Origin: Pirellulales bacterium
GTDB lineage: Bacteria > Planctomycetota > Planctomycetia > Pirellulales > JACPPG01
Assembly (NCBI GenBank): GCA_036499395.1
Contig: DASYDW010000077.1
Location: 124,001 to 188,000, forward strand
Direction: 5' to 3'
DNA length: 64,000 bases
Of this stretch, positions 9,293 through 18,807 are shown piece by piece. How positions within the stretch are numbered: position 1 is the stretch's first letter; every line of letters starts with the position of its first letter. A model generated the notes under the pieces. That model saw nothing but the letters and a program-made list of their open reading frames with translations, was not told the DNA's origin and did not search any database. Position numbers and translations under genes: made by a program.

Positions 9293-9503
9293 GCCTGGGC
9301 TCGCTTCCTGCTTGTTCCGGCGCACCCTTGGTGCGGAGCGGGTTGTCAACGCCACGCGCGAATGAGATCACGGTAGATGGGACGCGCGGCTGCTGCCTTT
9401 GGTGCCGACTATCGAGGTCGGCGGACTCAGACAATTCCGTGACTCTTCAGGTTTCGGTAAGATATGAAACTAAACTTGACCCAATCCCAACGCCTGCGAC
9501 GGC

Positions 9504-10229
9504 ATGACACAGCGATACTTCGTAGAACAGCCAATTGCCGGCACTCAAGCCACGCTGCTAGCAGCCGAAGCCCATCACCTGGCGCACGTCATGCGAGGCA
9601 AGCCAGGACAGCAGGTCACGCTGTTCGACGGGCGCGGCGGCGAGTACCTGGCCGAAGTGACTCGTGTCGATCGTGCCGCTGTGCAACTCTGCGTGCTGTC
9701 GCATCACGCCATCGAGCGCGAACTGCCCATCCCAGTGACGATGGCCGTCTCTTTGCCGAAAGGAGACCGACAGCGATGGTTGATCGAGAAGCTCGTCGAA
9801 CTGGGTGTCTCGACCTTTGTGCCGCTGATCACCACGCGCGGCGTCGCTCAGCCCACCGGCAGCACGCTCGAACGGCTCGAACGTGCTGTGATCGAGGCCG
9901 CGAAGCAATGCGGTCGAAATCGACTGATGGCCATAAGTACGCCGCGAGAGTTTCGCGAATTCGTTAGCCAGGCGCCGGTGGACTCGAAACGCATCTTCGC
10001 CCACCCCGGGGCGCCGCTTTCGATCAGCCAGTTCGGGCGTGAAACTGGCAACGGATCAGTCGCTGGGTTTTCGCTGATTGTCGGCCCCGAAGGGGGACTG
10101 ACCGACGACGAGACGACTATGGCGAACGCTGCCGGCTGGACGGCTGTCGATCTCGGCACACGGATCCTTCGCGTCGAAACCGCTGCAGCGATGTTGGCCA
10201 CGACAGCCGCGCTAATTGCAGCGAACTAG
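9504..10229 (+). CDS. rsmE: 16S rRNA (uracil1498-N3)-methyltransferase RsmE
   Basis: 241 aa, the usual RsmE length. SPOUT-class enzyme that uses S-adenosylmethionine to methylate U1498 of 16S rRNA in the 30S subunit. The N-terminal PUA-like part includes AEAHHLAHVMRGKPGQQVTLFDG. The C-terminal trefoil-knot domain carries the family signature LIVGPEGGLTDDE (about 190-202) and the closing LGTRILRVETAA motif. It is a single gene on the plus strand, converging on a small secreted-protein gene 19 bp away. There is no sign of truncation. Confidence 0.95.
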   Translation: MTQRYFVEQPIAGTQATLLAAEAHHLAHVMRGKPGQQVTLFDGRGGEYLAEVTRVDRAAVQLCVLSHHAIERELPIPVTMAVSLPKGDRQRWLIEKLVELGVSTFVPLITTRGVAQPTGSTLERLERAVIEAAKQCGRNRLMAISTPREFREFVSQAPVDSKRIFAHPGAPLSISQFGRETGNGSVAGFSLIVGPEGGLTDDETTMANAAGWTAVDLGTRILRVETAAAMLATTAALIAAN

Positions 10230-10248
10230 CTCACGTGGCCGGCAATAA

Positions 10249-10812
10249 CTACGGCTTCTCGCCAGTCGACTTCTCGGCCGGTTTCGCCTCGGCCGCTGTT
10301 CCTTTCTTTTCGATGCGTCCGAAAAGGTGGCCGCCGTGATCCCCGCCGTCCCAAGTACCGGCATACTCATCGCGGAACACCAGCACGCGACAGGTGAACT
10401 TGCCAAAGCCGGGCACCGGCATATCAGTGAGTGTGATGACCGCCGTATCGCCGGCCCATTTGACGTCCAAAGCCAAGGGGACCGTCAGATCATGTGTCCC
10501 ATATTGGATGCGCGACTTGAATAGCCACTTATCCTCGCCGACCTTCTTCACGCTTTCAATCGTATATCGCTCTTCGTGCAGTTTCTTGTCCGTCTGTCCC
10601 GTGACGGTAAAGGTACCGACCAGCGTGGCGCCGGACATCGTTTCTTCGAAGCGTTGCTCAAGCGCCTCCTTATCGAGCGGCTTATCGGCGGACGCCGCGG
10701 CATCCTTCTCGTCTTCTTTGGCTTGGGCAAGTCCCAATGGCACGCCGCCTGCCAACGCCAGCCCTACCAATAAGCCCGCGAGAAGACATCGCGAAATGTG
10801 ATGAGCGTTCAT
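10249..10812 (-). CDS. Small exported protein of unknown function
   Basis: 187 aa. I do not recognise the family. The N-terminus is a clear Sec signal peptide (hydrophobic LLAGLLVGLALAGGVPLGLA, residues about 11-30, ending in an AQA-type site). The mature part has a charged linker rich in Lys/Asp/Glu, then a compact beta-rich domain (GTFTVTGQTDKKLHEERYTI through GGHLFGRIEKKG), and a Lys/Glu/Ala-rich tail. AAGGA about 12 bases upstream supports the ATG at 10812. The domain resembles small exported planctomycete proteins, but the function is unknown. Confidence 0.75.
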   Translation of the reverse strand: MNAHHISRCLLAGLLVGLALAGGVPLGLAQAKEDEKDAAASADKPLDKEALEQRFEETMSGATLVGTFTVTGQTDKKLHEERYTIESVKKVGEDKWLFKSRIQYGTHDLTVPLALDVKWAGDTAVITLTDMPVPGFGKFTCRVLVFRDEYAGTWDGGDHGGHLFGRIEKKGTAAEAKPAEKSTGEKP

Positions 10813-10954
10813 TGTTTGAATCCTTAATTGAGCGTCGATTTAGCAGCGAATGTGATGCAACGAGCACTGCTCGAAGGCGGTATCTGAACATACCACCAGT
10901 ATATCGAGTGGCGACGATACAGGGCATCGACCTTACGTCTCGACTTCGTGCTTC

Positions 10955-12154
10955 TTATGCCATTCGAGAGGCCAAATGATCGACGATCAGGCTCCCCACG
11001 TTCAGCGAAGCGGTTGCTGCCGGCGAAGGGGCATTCTGCACGTTGACGACGCGCGGCCCATCCTGAATCAGGAAATCATCGACCATGCTGCCATCGCGCA
11101 ACAGGGCTTGTGCCCGCACGCCGGCGGGCGCCGCGACAAGGTGCTCCTCCTGAATCTCAGGCACGAGCCGTTGCAGCGCTTTAACGAAGGCTCGCTTGCT
11201 GATGCTGCGCCACATCTCGCCCATGCCGGTGCGCCAATACTTCGCGGCCAGTTTCAAGAAGCCCGGGTAGGTTAGCGATTCGACTAGGTCCGCCAGGTTG
11301 ATATCGGTTTTGCGATAGCCCTCGCGGGCCATGGCCAACACGGCGTTCGGCCCACACTCAACGCCGCCATGAACCATCCGCGTGAAATGGACCCCCAGAA
11401 ACGGGAACGCCGGATCGGGCGTGGGATAAATCAGATTCCGGCACAAATGCTGAGCCTCGGGCAGTAGCTCGAAGTACTCGCCTCGAAAGGGAACAATCTT
11501 GGCCGCTGGCGTCTGACCGCTCATTTTGGTCACCCGGTCACACTGCAGGCCGGCACAATTCACGACATAACGCGCCGAATAAGTGCCGGCTGTTGTCTCG
11601 ATCTGCACCTCGTCACTGGCAGCACGCATGCTTGTGACCCGCGCTCCGTTCACGATCTGTCCGTCATTGCGACGGACATGTTCGGCCAGGCGAACGCAGA
11701 CTTGCGGGTAGTCGACAATGCCAGCCTCGGGGACGTGGATCGCGCGGACGCCAGCGGCGTGCGGCTCGAGCTCGGCCAGCCGTGCCCGGTCGATCATTTC
11801 TACTCCGACGCCGTTCGCCACGCCGCGCTCGTAGATGCGTTCCAGCGCCGGCAATTCGTCTTCGGCGACAGCCACGATCACTTTGCCGCAGATATCGAAG
11901 GGAATTCCCTCTTCGCGGCAAAAAGCCTCCATCGCGGCTTTGCCGGCACGGCAATTCGTGGCCTTGAGCGACCCTGGCTTGTAGTAAATGCCGGAGTGTA
12001 GGACGCCCGAATTATGCCCCGTTTGATGCTGGGCAAGATCCTTCTCTTTTTCCAGGATCAGAACCCGCAACTGAGGATACCGCCGCCCCAGCTGATAGCC
12101 CGTGGCCAGCCCGACAATTCCCGCGCCAATGATTGCAACGTCGAATTTTTGCAT
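10955..12154 (-). CDS. lhgO: L-2-hydroxyglutarate oxidase
   Basis: 399 aa, matching LhgO (about 400 aa). FAD-dependent oxidase/dehydrogenase of the DAO family that converts L-2-hydroxyglutarate to 2-oxoglutarate, usually membrane-associated. The FAD-binding dinucleotide fold is [16 protein letters not shown] (8-23). The family-typical [20 protein letters not shown] stretch follows (about 43-62), with a C-terminal [11 protein letters not shown] and [14 protein letters not shown]. It is divergent from the BlaI regulator at 12355; the 200-bp gap between them holds two operator-like palindromes, which lie about 100-145 bp upstream of this start. Confidence 0.93.
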   Translation of the reverse strand: MQKFDVAIIGAGIVGLATGYQLGRRYPQLRVLILEKEKDLAQHQTGHNSGVLHSGIYYKPGSLKATNCRAGKAAMEAFCREEGIPFDICGKVIVAVAEDELPALERIYERGVANGVGVEMIDRARLAELEPHAAGVRAIHVPEAGIVDYPQVCVRLAEHVRRNDGQIVNGARVTSMRAASDEVQIETTAGTYSARYVVNCAGLQCDRVTKMSGQTPAAKIVPFRGEYFELLPEAQHLCRNLIYPTPDPAFPFLGVHFTRMVHGGVECGPNAVLAMAREGYRKTDINLADLVESLTYPGFLKLAAKYWRTGMGEMWRSISKRAFVKALQRLVPEIQEEHLVAAPAGVRAQALLRDGSMVDDFLIQDGPRVVNVQNAPSPAATASLNVGSLIVDHLASRMA

Positions 12155-12253
12155 GGCTGCACTTGTACTCGCGACTCCTCACGGGTTCAAGCTGACGTCA
12201 CCCTCGATACACTCTGGCAAGTTTTCAGAAATGTGCGGTCGATCTCTTGACGC

Positions 12254-12297
12254 ACAAGACAAATTGTCTAGCATTACTACAAGACACGGCGTCTTGT
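12254..12297. promoter_or_regulatory. Twin BlaI-type operator (two dyad sites)
   Basis: Two 19-bp sites share the pattern ACAAGAC-N5-GTCTnG. The first is at 12254-12272 (ACAAGACAAATTGTCTAGC) and the second at 12279-12297 (ACAAGACACGGCGTCTTGT, a perfect 7-bp dyad). Their identical half-sites are exactly 25 bp apart. They lie 58-101 bp upstream of the BlaI-family gene, in the gap shared with lhgO. BlaI/MecI repressors bind pairs of short dyads in their own promoters, so autoregulation is the natural reading. The sequence differs from the classical TACAnnTGTA box, so the binding is inferred. Confidence 0.6.
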
Positions 12298-12354
12298 GAA
12301 GTTCCGCCGGTGGCACGAAGCTGACGCCGCCTATTCGCGAATCGGGACGATTCG

Positions 12355-12750
12355 ATGAAGAAAAAGCCCATACCCGCCGCCACGGGGGCCGAGCTCAAGG
12401 TGCTCGAGGCTCTATGGGAAAACGGTGAGGCAGCCATCCGCGAACTGCGTGATGCGCTCTATCCCGCTGGGGGCGAGTCGAAGTTTGCCACCGTCCAAAA
12501 GCTGCTCACGCGCCTCGCGGAAAAGGGTCTTGTGCGCCGTCGCAAGGAAGGAGCCAGCTGGCTTTTTTCGCCCCTGATTGGACGGGACGATTTGATCGGG
12601 GGGGAACTGCGTCGCCTGGCCGAAAGCCTGGGGGGCAGCTCGATGGCGCCGCTTTTGACCTGCCTTGTTGAAACGGGCGAGCTTACTGCGAAGGAACGAG
12701 CCCACTTGCGCCGCTTGCTCGATGAAGAACCCGGCGCGCAGGGTCCCTGA
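12355..12750 (+). CDS. BlaI/MecI/CopY-family transcriptional repressor
   Basis: 131 aa, the standard BlaI length. Winged-helix DNA-binding domain at about 10-75: GAELKVLEALWENGEAAIRE, then FATVQKLLTRLAEKGLVRRR, the recognition helix and wing. The C-terminal helix (about 85-125) matches the dimerisation and protease-cleavage region. It is followed 31 bp downstream by an M56 metallopeptidase, the classical BlaI-BlaR1 arrangement in which the peptidase inactivates the repressor. The twin dyad at 12254-12297 is the probable operator. No beta-lactamase is nearby, so the regulon is unknown. Confidence 0.92.
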   Translation: MKKKPIPAATGAELKVLEALWENGEAAIRELRDALYPAGGESKFATVQKLLTRLAEKGLVRRRKEGASWLFSPLIGRDDLIGGELRRLAESLGGSSMAPLLTCLVETGELTAKERAHLRRLLDEEPGAQGP

Positions 12751-12781
12751 CACCCGTAAAAATCGTTAGCGGAGGTGCAGT

Positions 12782-13945
12782 ATGTCGTGGCTGTCGTGCA
12801 TCATCTCGAATGTCGTGCTGGCGTCGTTGCTGGCGCTGTTGGCCTACGTCGCTCAGCATCATTTGCGGTCCGCGGCCATTGCCCGAGCGCTGTGGGTGCT
12901 GGTACTTGTCAAATTAGTGACGCCTCCGTTGGTAAGCATTCCGCTCGCTGAATCACCTGGGCTGATGGCGTGCCTGCTGGGCACCTGCGCCTGCGGAATA
13001 CATCTCCAAGAACAGGGAACGTTAAGCGAGTTGCTGCCGTGGCTGTTACTGGCCGTCTGGTCTGCAGGAGCCAGCACGAGGGCGTGGACCGCATGGCGCC
13101 GCTGGGCGCACTTTCAGGGACTGATCGCCGGGGTATCATCCGCGCCAAGGGAATGGCAGGCGCTGGCAGATCAGTTGGCCGCGGAACTTTCCATGCGCCG
13201 CCCGCCACTGATCCGAGTCGTGCCCGGCCGGTTGCCGCCGCTAGTCATCCCAGGTTGGCACGGGCCGCAAATGTTGTTGCCCAAGACGTTGATCGAACAA
13301 CTTCAACCATCACAACGTGCCGCACTGCTGCTTCACGAACTGATTCATCTCAAACACAGGGATCATCTGATACGGCTGCTGGAATTGACGGTCGGCATCG
13401 TCTTTTGGTGGCTGCCAGTTGCCGGCGCGATTGGCAGGCAATTGCGCGCCTGCGAGGAAACGTGCTGCGACGCCGCGGTTGTGGCCCGTCTACCGCAGTC
13501 ACGTCGCGATTATGCCTGCCTGCTGCTGGATGTGCTGGATTTCGCCCATCCACTGCCGCAGTCGGCGATGCCGCCCGTGACCGCGATTACTGTCGCCCAG
13601 AATGTCGAAGCGCGGCTGAGAGCGATTCTCAACACCCGTCCGCGCGCTCAGCGCCACAGCCTAGCGGCCGCGTGCCTATTTCCGATCGCATTGGCCCTGC
13701 TTCCCTGCGAATTGCGTTATGGCGTCATTCGTCGCCCACAAGCCGCTGCGCCTGTCGCGGCGTCGGCCAACGAACGTCCCATCACATACGGAAGCTGTGA
13801 CCCCAATCCTATGCCGTCGCGAGGACCAATCGAAGTGAAGCCAGCTGCAGGCAAGTTGCCGTTTTCGATGCTCTGCCCCGATTCACCACTGGTCCCGCCG
13901 ATGATAACTGATCAGCAGCCCTCTACGTTCTGTTGCCCCTCGTAG
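12782..13945 (+). CDS. M56-family membrane metallopeptidase (BlaR1-like, no sensor domain)
   Basis: 387 aa. Membrane zinc protease of the BlaR1/MecR1 family. Hydrophobic segments sit at about 5-25, 33-50 and 84-98. The zinc motif is HELIH (185-189), with a third-ligand Glu in CEETCCD (about 225-226). A further hydrophobic segment lies at about 202-218 and one near 303-312. After about residue 320 there is only a short Pro- and Cys-rich tail, so the extracellular penicillin-binding sensor of true BlaR1 is missing. A GGAGG sits seven bases upstream of the ATG. It is paired with the BlaI repressor gene and probably degrades it in response to an unknown envelope signal. Confidence 0.88.
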   Translation: MSWLSCIISNVVLASLLALLAYVAQHHLRSAAIARALWVLVLVKLVTPPLVSIPLAESPGLMACLLGTCACGIHLQEQGTLSELLPWLLLAVWSAGASTRAWTAWRRWAHFQGLIAGVSSAPREWQALADQLAAELSMRRPPLIRVVPGRLPPLVIPGWHGPQMLLPKTLIEQLQPSQRAALLLHELIHLKHRDHLIRLLELTVGIVFWWLPVAGAIGRQLRACEETCCDAAVVARLPQSRRDYACLLLDVLDFAHPLPQSAMPPVTAITVAQNVEARLRAILNTRPRAQRHSLAAACLFPIALALLPCELRYGVIRRPQAAAPVAASANERPITYGSCDPNPMPSRGPIEVKPAAGKLPFSMLCPDSPLVPPMITDQQPSTFCCPS

Positions 13946-14095
13946 TTTCGCGATTGACCGGACCGTAAGACCCACGAACCGGCGCACACTCACATCAGAA
14001 TAGTTGCCGAGACTTGGAACCGTCTGAGCGTGCCGCGGAGCTCGCCACGTAGCGCATTCAGTCGTCATTAATCATCATCTGGGAGGGTTGAAGTG

Positions 14096-16294
14096 ATGTT
14101 CCACGCAAACAGGCGCGTTCCTTCGGTTCAATCAACTTGCTTTGTTCTCGCGATCGGTATGGTGTTTGGTTTGACAGGGGCATCACGCGCAGCACAAGAA
14201 GGATTTGACGGCTGGGATCTCGAACCAAGCGTCAGCCAGGCGCACCTGGTCGTGGTAGCCCGCGTCGTTAACATCAGCAGCCTGACGGTTGTCGAAGGAG
14301 CGAAGACGGACGTGGCTTTGCGCGAATACCGCTTTCAGTCCGTTCGTCGACTTAAAGGCATCTTTCAGCGCGATCAACTCGCTATGACGAACGCCGACCT
14401 GGGCTGTCCCGCCGAAGACCCGGTGCTCGGCTGCCCTTTAAAGGAAGGCGAATTTCGCCTGTTGATCCTGGTGCAACAGCAGGGTTTGCAGAACATGGGT
14501 TGCGTATCGGCGTCCCCCGGCACAACCACGTTCGCGGAGCGCGTTCCGCTGCTCAGTGGGCCCGAAGATCCGCTGGTGGCAACTGTCGAAACATTGATCA
14601 AGGTCACCGATGCGCGTTCGCGTCGCGAGCGAGCCAAGCTGCTTGTGGATCGACTGCACACAACCGACGGACTGGCCGCCGTGCCACTATTAACCAGCCT
14701 GCAGACTCGAGCTGACTGGGCTGCGGCCGATCCGCGGGCGCTACCTGTGCTGGCTCAATTAACGGCCCGGCAGCCCCCTGCGGTGTGCGCCGCCGCGCTC
14801 AAGGCACTTCGCAACGCTCTTGCGAATTACCATACATCCGGCGGCGGGTTTGACTGGCAAGTCGTGGTCGATGCGCTGCATGATGCCCTGACCGTCCAGC
14901 CATTCGAGGGCTGCAATCCTCGCCATGCGATCAGGACCGTCGACCGTGTGGCCGCGATCGACGCATTGGGGTATTTGCGCGCAAGAAATATCGTCATACC
15001 CTGGGCTGACGACTGGCTGATAGGCCAGCTTACCAAGGCCGGGACTCACGCCGAACAGACCGCCGCGGCCACCGCTCTGTCCCGATCGAAATCGCCCGCA
15101 GCGATCGCGGCGGTAAATGATGCCTTGGCCAGGCTGCCGCTCGATGAGCTTCCGGCGTATGAAACCGCTTATGCGCGCGCCGCGGAAAGACTCAGCTGGA
15201 CGCAAGCCGAACGATCACTCATCGAGCGATTGAACCATTCCATCATCGCCCAGCAGTCACTCGAAGCCGAAATGGAGCCCTTAGGACGCAGGCGCAGCAC
15301 GGCGAGTCTCGCTTACCTTTTGCATGCTGCCCATCAAGACGAGCTATCGCCGGCGGACCGGTATCATCTGGCCAGGGCCCTGGGACAGTTGCGAGACGAT
15401 CAGGCCGTGCCCGTCCTGATGAGATGGATGCGAGACGACGATCATCGCTTGAGAGAACTTGCGCTGACGGCCCTGGAAAACATCGATTCACCGCTCGCAG
15501 CCCGTGAAACTCGTCCGCTGCTGAAGACGGAACCCAACCTGGCCAATAAGTTGCGCATGGCACGATTGCTGGCCCGACACCAGATCGCGGACGGCTATGC
15601 GCTTGCGACCGAGCATTTGGCCGATCGAACCCACACGCCGCAAGCCTTATTGGTATTGGTAGCCCTCAACGATCCACGCACGACGAATGAACTCTCCGAG
15701 ATCGTCGCGGCACGACCTGATCGACATTGGTATGCCGTGACGCTGGGCGCTCTTGCCGCGATTGGCAACGCCGAGGCCAAGGCCCAACTACTGGCCATTC
15801 TGAACGATGATCGGCATCCGCTCTTGGCGGACGCCGTCGAGGCGGCCGGCCTCGTGGATGCTGACGAATACTTGCTGCCGCTCGCGAAGCTGGCTCAGTC
15901 TCGCAACAAGCACATCGCACTGGCCTCGTTGGTTGCGATCCACCGTAACCTGAGCGATGTCCGTTCGTCGCCCAGCGGCATAGCTGCCGCTCAGACGGGT
16001 CATTTTTTTGCCGAAGATGAGATGCTCGACGAACCGCGTGCTGCAGGCAGGCTCATCCCGCCCGTCATCGAAGCGCCCGCCATCTTCGACGCCGTGGCGG
16101 CGCTGGCGATCGACACGTATGTCGAGCCGGACGTCCGCCGTCTGGCAATTGCGGTCGCCAGACTATTGCACACGAATCGTTACGGCGAATTGCTCGAACG
16201 CCTGGCTGACCAGGCCGAGCTCGAAGGAACGCCGCTTCTGAAGATAATCCAGGCCGCACGGCTGGCCTGGCGCGATGCCAGGGACGGCTGCTGA
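14096..16294 (+). CDS. Exported HEAT-repeat protein
   Basis: 732 aa from the ATG at 14096; a GTG three bases earlier is an alternative, and GGGAGG at 14081-14086 serves either. A signal peptide (CFVLAIGMVFGLTGASRA) marks export. Residues about 40-145 form a small domain with several Cys (LGCPAEDPVLGCPLKEGEF), possibly disulfide-bonded. From about 190 to 730 the protein is built from HEAT-like helical hairpins (for example LGQLRDDQAVPVLMRWMRDD and LRELALTALENIDSPLAAR), a solenoid used for protein-protein contacts. No enzyme motif is visible. It lies 150 bp downstream of the M56 gene on the same strand, and a shared function is not evident. Confidence 0.8.
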   Translation: MFHANRRVPSVQSTCFVLAIGMVFGLTGASRAAQEGFDGWDLEPSVSQAHLVVVARVVNISSLTVVEGAKTDVALREYRFQSVRRLKGIFQRDQLAMTNADLGCPAEDPVLGCPLKEGEFRLLILVQQQGLQNMGCVSASPGTTTFAERVPLLSGPEDPLVATVETLIKVTDARSRRERAKLLVDRLHTTDGLAAVPLLTSLQTRADWAAADPRALPVLAQLTARQPPAVCAAALKALRNALANYHTSGGGFDWQVVVDALHDALTVQPFEGCNPRHAIRTVDRVAAIDALGYLRARNIVIPWADDWLIGQLTKAGTHAEQTAAATALSRSKSPAAIAAVNDALARLPLDELPAYETAYARAAERLSWTQAERSLIERLNHSIIAQQSLEAEMEPLGRRRSTASLAYLLHAAHQDELSPADRYHLARALGQLRDDQAVPVLMRWMRDDDHRLRELALTALENIDSPLAARETRPLLKTEPNLANKLRMARLLARHQIADGYALATEHLADRTHTPQALLVLVALNDPRTTNELSEIVAARPDRHWYAVTLGALAAIGNAEAKAQLLAILNDDRHPLLADAVEAAGLVDADEYLLPLAKLAQSRNKHIALASLVAIHRNLSDVRSSPSGIAAAQTGHFFAEDEMLDEPRAAGRLIPPVIEAPAIFDAVAALAIDTYVEPDVRRLAIAVARLLHTNRYGELLERLADQAELEGTPLLKIIQAARLAWRDARDGC

Positions 16295-16339
16295 ACCGAG
16301 GTTCGAAAAACTCTCGCCAGCCAGGATTCGATCGCTGTC

Positions 16340-16385
16340 AAAAAAAGCGTGCCCCGCGCGTCCTATAGAGCGACGCACGGGGCAC
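16340..16385 (-). terminator. Rho-independent terminator of the redox fusion gene
   Basis: An 8-bp perfect stem, GTGCCCCG (16349-16356) with CGGGGCAC (16378-16385), is extended by an inner GCGTC/GACGC pairing. On the minus strand it is followed directly by GC and a run of seven T (16340-16346). It sits between two convergent genes ending at 16294 and 16420, and its T-run orientation fits termination of the minus-strand gene. Confidence 0.8.
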
Positions 16386-16419
16386 TGGCGTGGCGGTCCA
16401 CCTGAATATGCTTACGCGG

Positions 16420-18717
16420 CTATTTCGCTTGCGACCCTTCGGCCACCAGCCGCGCGATCTGCTCGAGGATTTGCGCCGCTTGCGGCGGGAACGCCCCTTC
16501 CTCGGTGCTCCAGAAGTTCATCGTGCAACGCTGCCCATCGATCTGCACGGGCACGTGCATGCTCGAATGAATATCCTTCTTCGCCATCTTGTTCATCGTC
16601 GGCCCCTTGACGTTCGTCAGCGAATCGTTGACGACCACTTTGTCACCCAGGGCGTAATCAGCAAGCGCCTCACCCTCGGCCTTGGCGACCGTCGAAGTGC
16701 TGTGGAATGGCGTCTTCAGCCCGATGCGGTCCTGCACCATCTTCAGGCGGAGCTTGTCGCCGTCGACGGTCGTAATGCAAACGCGGTCCACCTGTGGCAC
16801 CAACTCCAAGATTTGCCACGTGACCAGTTCCCAACTCTTGGGCGTCTCAAGCGCCTTGCCGGCCATCTGCTTTAACTGCTCGTCAACTTGCAGAACGTCA
16901 CCTTCGGCCTGCTTCAAGAACTCTTTCACTCGCAAGGCCGAATCGGTCGCTGGCGCGGTCAGATCTTGATCCGTCAGCGCCATTTCGAACCAGCCGAACA
17001 TCATCTCTTCCCAAGTCTGCTCGCCCCAAGCGACGGTGGCGTTCGGATCGGGATTGGCCAGATTATCCGGCGAGTTGTCGAAGTGGGCCACGCAGTGCAT
17101 CTTTGCGCCGCGCGGGATTTGCTTCGGCTCGGTCAGCCAGTACGTGGTCTGCCAACCGAAGTCGTACCTCGGCACCGACAGGAGAGTTTCCTTCTTTCCA
17201 TCGGGATAGATTAATTCGTAGAAGAAATCCTTGCCGCGCACATGCATGTGTGGCGAGATCGTCAAGAGCGTCGCGTTCTGACGGAACACGAATTCGCTTT
17301 CGACTTCGTAGTTGGGATCCTGCGGCGGAATCTTGAAGGTGAAGTTGCCGGCGTTCTGCACCGCCACTTCGTTCTTCACGGTCGCCGGATCGGCAAAGAC
17401 AAAGCCAGCATAGCTGCGGTCCGGCTGAGCGACACCGTTGGGCGTGTAATGCACTTCGAAGAGCAGCTTCGAACCCTTCTGCACATAGCGAGCATAGCCT
17501 TCTTTAAGCGGTTCCTGACGCAAGCCAGGTGCGAATGCCCCCAGCCAATTCGTTTGCAAACGGCCGGCGCGACCGGTGGGCGCCACGCCTGGCGGGATCA
17601 CGTACACGATAATGTGATGCACGATGGCGTGATTGCCCGGACGGCATTCCATCGCCTTGATCCACTTGTCCTCGGTCCAGCCTGGATCGATGACAAATCG
17701 CTGGTATTCAACCGTCCCTCCGGCTGGGACATCGTACGGCTCGTCGGCCATGTAGATAATCTGATCCGGCTGTGGAATTTGCCAGCCGTCTGTGAATTTC
17801 GGCGCCTCGGGCAGATCCTTCGGATTTCCCTCGGGTGCGCCATTCTTGACCCACTTCTCGATCGTGGCCAGATCCGCGTCGCTCAAGCGGCAATCGTTGC
17901 TGAACGTGCCCACCGCGGGATCAGCGTGCCAAGGAGGCATGCGGCGTTCTTGTACAACCTCTTGAATCATATCAGCCCAACCCACCGCTTCGTCATAAGA
18001 GGTCAGCGGGAACGGAGCGATCTGTCCCGGGCGATGACATTCGACGCAATTGGCGTTGAAGATTCGCGCGACCTGATTCGAATAGGTCACGTCGCTGTCG
18101 GCGACCGGTTCCTTGACCCGGCCAATCAAGCAACCTTGCAGCGGCGTCTCGGGCTGGGAAACTTCCTTGCCGGCCAGAAGCTCGGTCAACGCCTCGGCCA
18201 AATCACGGCGAATCGGTTCGGTGCGCTGGTAGGCGATTCCCTTGCCCATGAATCCATATTGATCGTCGATGCGACCGTGATAGCGCACGGCGCCATTCTT
18301 GTCGAGGACAAATGCCTCGGGCGTGCGCTGAGCTCCGAATTGATCGGCAATCACATTTCCGGCATCTTTCAGCAAGGGGAATTCGATCGCCGCCTCACGA
18401 GCGTAATGGGCCACTTCGGTCCCCAGGTCCTGGCGATTCGAATCGACGCCAATGAAGGAAACGCCCCTATCGGCAAATTCCTTCTGCAACTCGACAAGCC
18501 GCGGTCCGTACAACTTGGCCAGCGGGCATTCCGTACCCAGGAAGATGACCACCACGGCCTTGCTCTCGGCAAGATCCGCCAAGGCGACTTCCTTGCCGCG
18601 GAAATCACGGCCGGTGAAGTTCGAAATCTTCTTGCCGACCAGTGCGCTTTCCGCAGCAAGTGCAAGCGAAGGCGCCAAGCCGACCAGCAGGCACAACGAA
18701 AGAATCCTGGCCTTCAT
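16420..18717 (-). CDS. Exported fusion: redoxin + cytochrome-c-like + copper monooxygenase-like + GAF-like
   Basis: 765 aa from the ATG at 18717, which has AGGAG about nine bases upstream. A signal peptide (1-21) is followed by a thioredoxin-fold redoxin domain (about 28-180; FLGTECPLAKLYGP with Cys64). Next comes a haem-binding-like CVECH (224-228) with PPWHADP, as in cytochrome-c-like modules. A region resembling the copper type II monooxygenase (PHM/DBM) fold spans about 330-590. It shows HH (367-368), H423 in EVHYTP, HMH-type H490/H492 in SPHMHVRG, and Met in EMMFGWFEM, a full set of candidate Cu ligands. Residues about 627-760 look GAF-like. The reaction is unknown. Redoxin-Cu fusions are common in planctomycetes; a GAF-like end on an exported protein is odd. 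Confidence 0.8.
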   Translation of the reverse strand: MKARILSLCLLVGLAPSLALAAESALVGKKISNFTGRDFRGKEVALADLAESKAVVVIFLGTECPLAKLYGPRLVELQKEFADRGVSFIGVDSNRQDLGTEVAHYAREAAIEFPLLKDAGNVIADQFGAQRTPEAFVLDKNGAVRYHGRIDDQYGFMGKGIAYQRTEPIRRDLAEALTELLAGKEVSQPETPLQGCLIGRVKEPVADSDVTYSNQVARIFNANCVECHRPGQIAPFPLTSYDEAVGWADMIQEVVQERRMPPWHADPAVGTFSNDCRLSDADLATIEKWVKNGAPEGNPKDLPEAPKFTDGWQIPQPDQIIYMADEPYDVPAGGTVEYQRFVIDPGWTEDKWIKAMECRPGNHAIVHHIIVYVIPPGVAPTGRAGRLQTNWLGAFAPGLRQEPLKEGYARYVQKGSKLLFEVHYTPNGVAQPDRSYAGFVFADPATVKNEVAVQNAGNFTFKIPPQDPNYEVESEFVFRQNATLLTISPHMHVRGKDFFYELIYPDGKKETLLSVPRYDFGWQTTYWLTEPKQIPRGAKMHCVAHFDNSPDNLANPDPNATVAWGEQTWEEMMFGWFEMALTDQDLTAPATDSALRVKEFLKQAEGDVLQVDEQLKQMAGKALETPKSWELVTWQILELVPQVDRVCITTVDGDKLRLKMVQDRIGLKTPFHSTSTVAKAEGEALADYALGDKVVVNDSLTNVKGPTMNKMAKKDIHSSMHVPVQIDGQRCTMNFWSTEEGAFPPQAAQILEQIARLVAEGSQAK

Positions 18718-18807
18718 CCTCGTATCTCCTGTCAAACGTCGGTCGGAATGCTCGTGATTCGGAACGCTATCTTCTGATCGTGTCGCGTGCATCGGACACG
18801 ATATCAA

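Noticed and set aside
14183..16259. Frames antisense to the HEAT-repeat gene
   Set aside because: They are GC-skew shadows; the plus-strand frame is uninterrupted, with a signal peptide and repeats.
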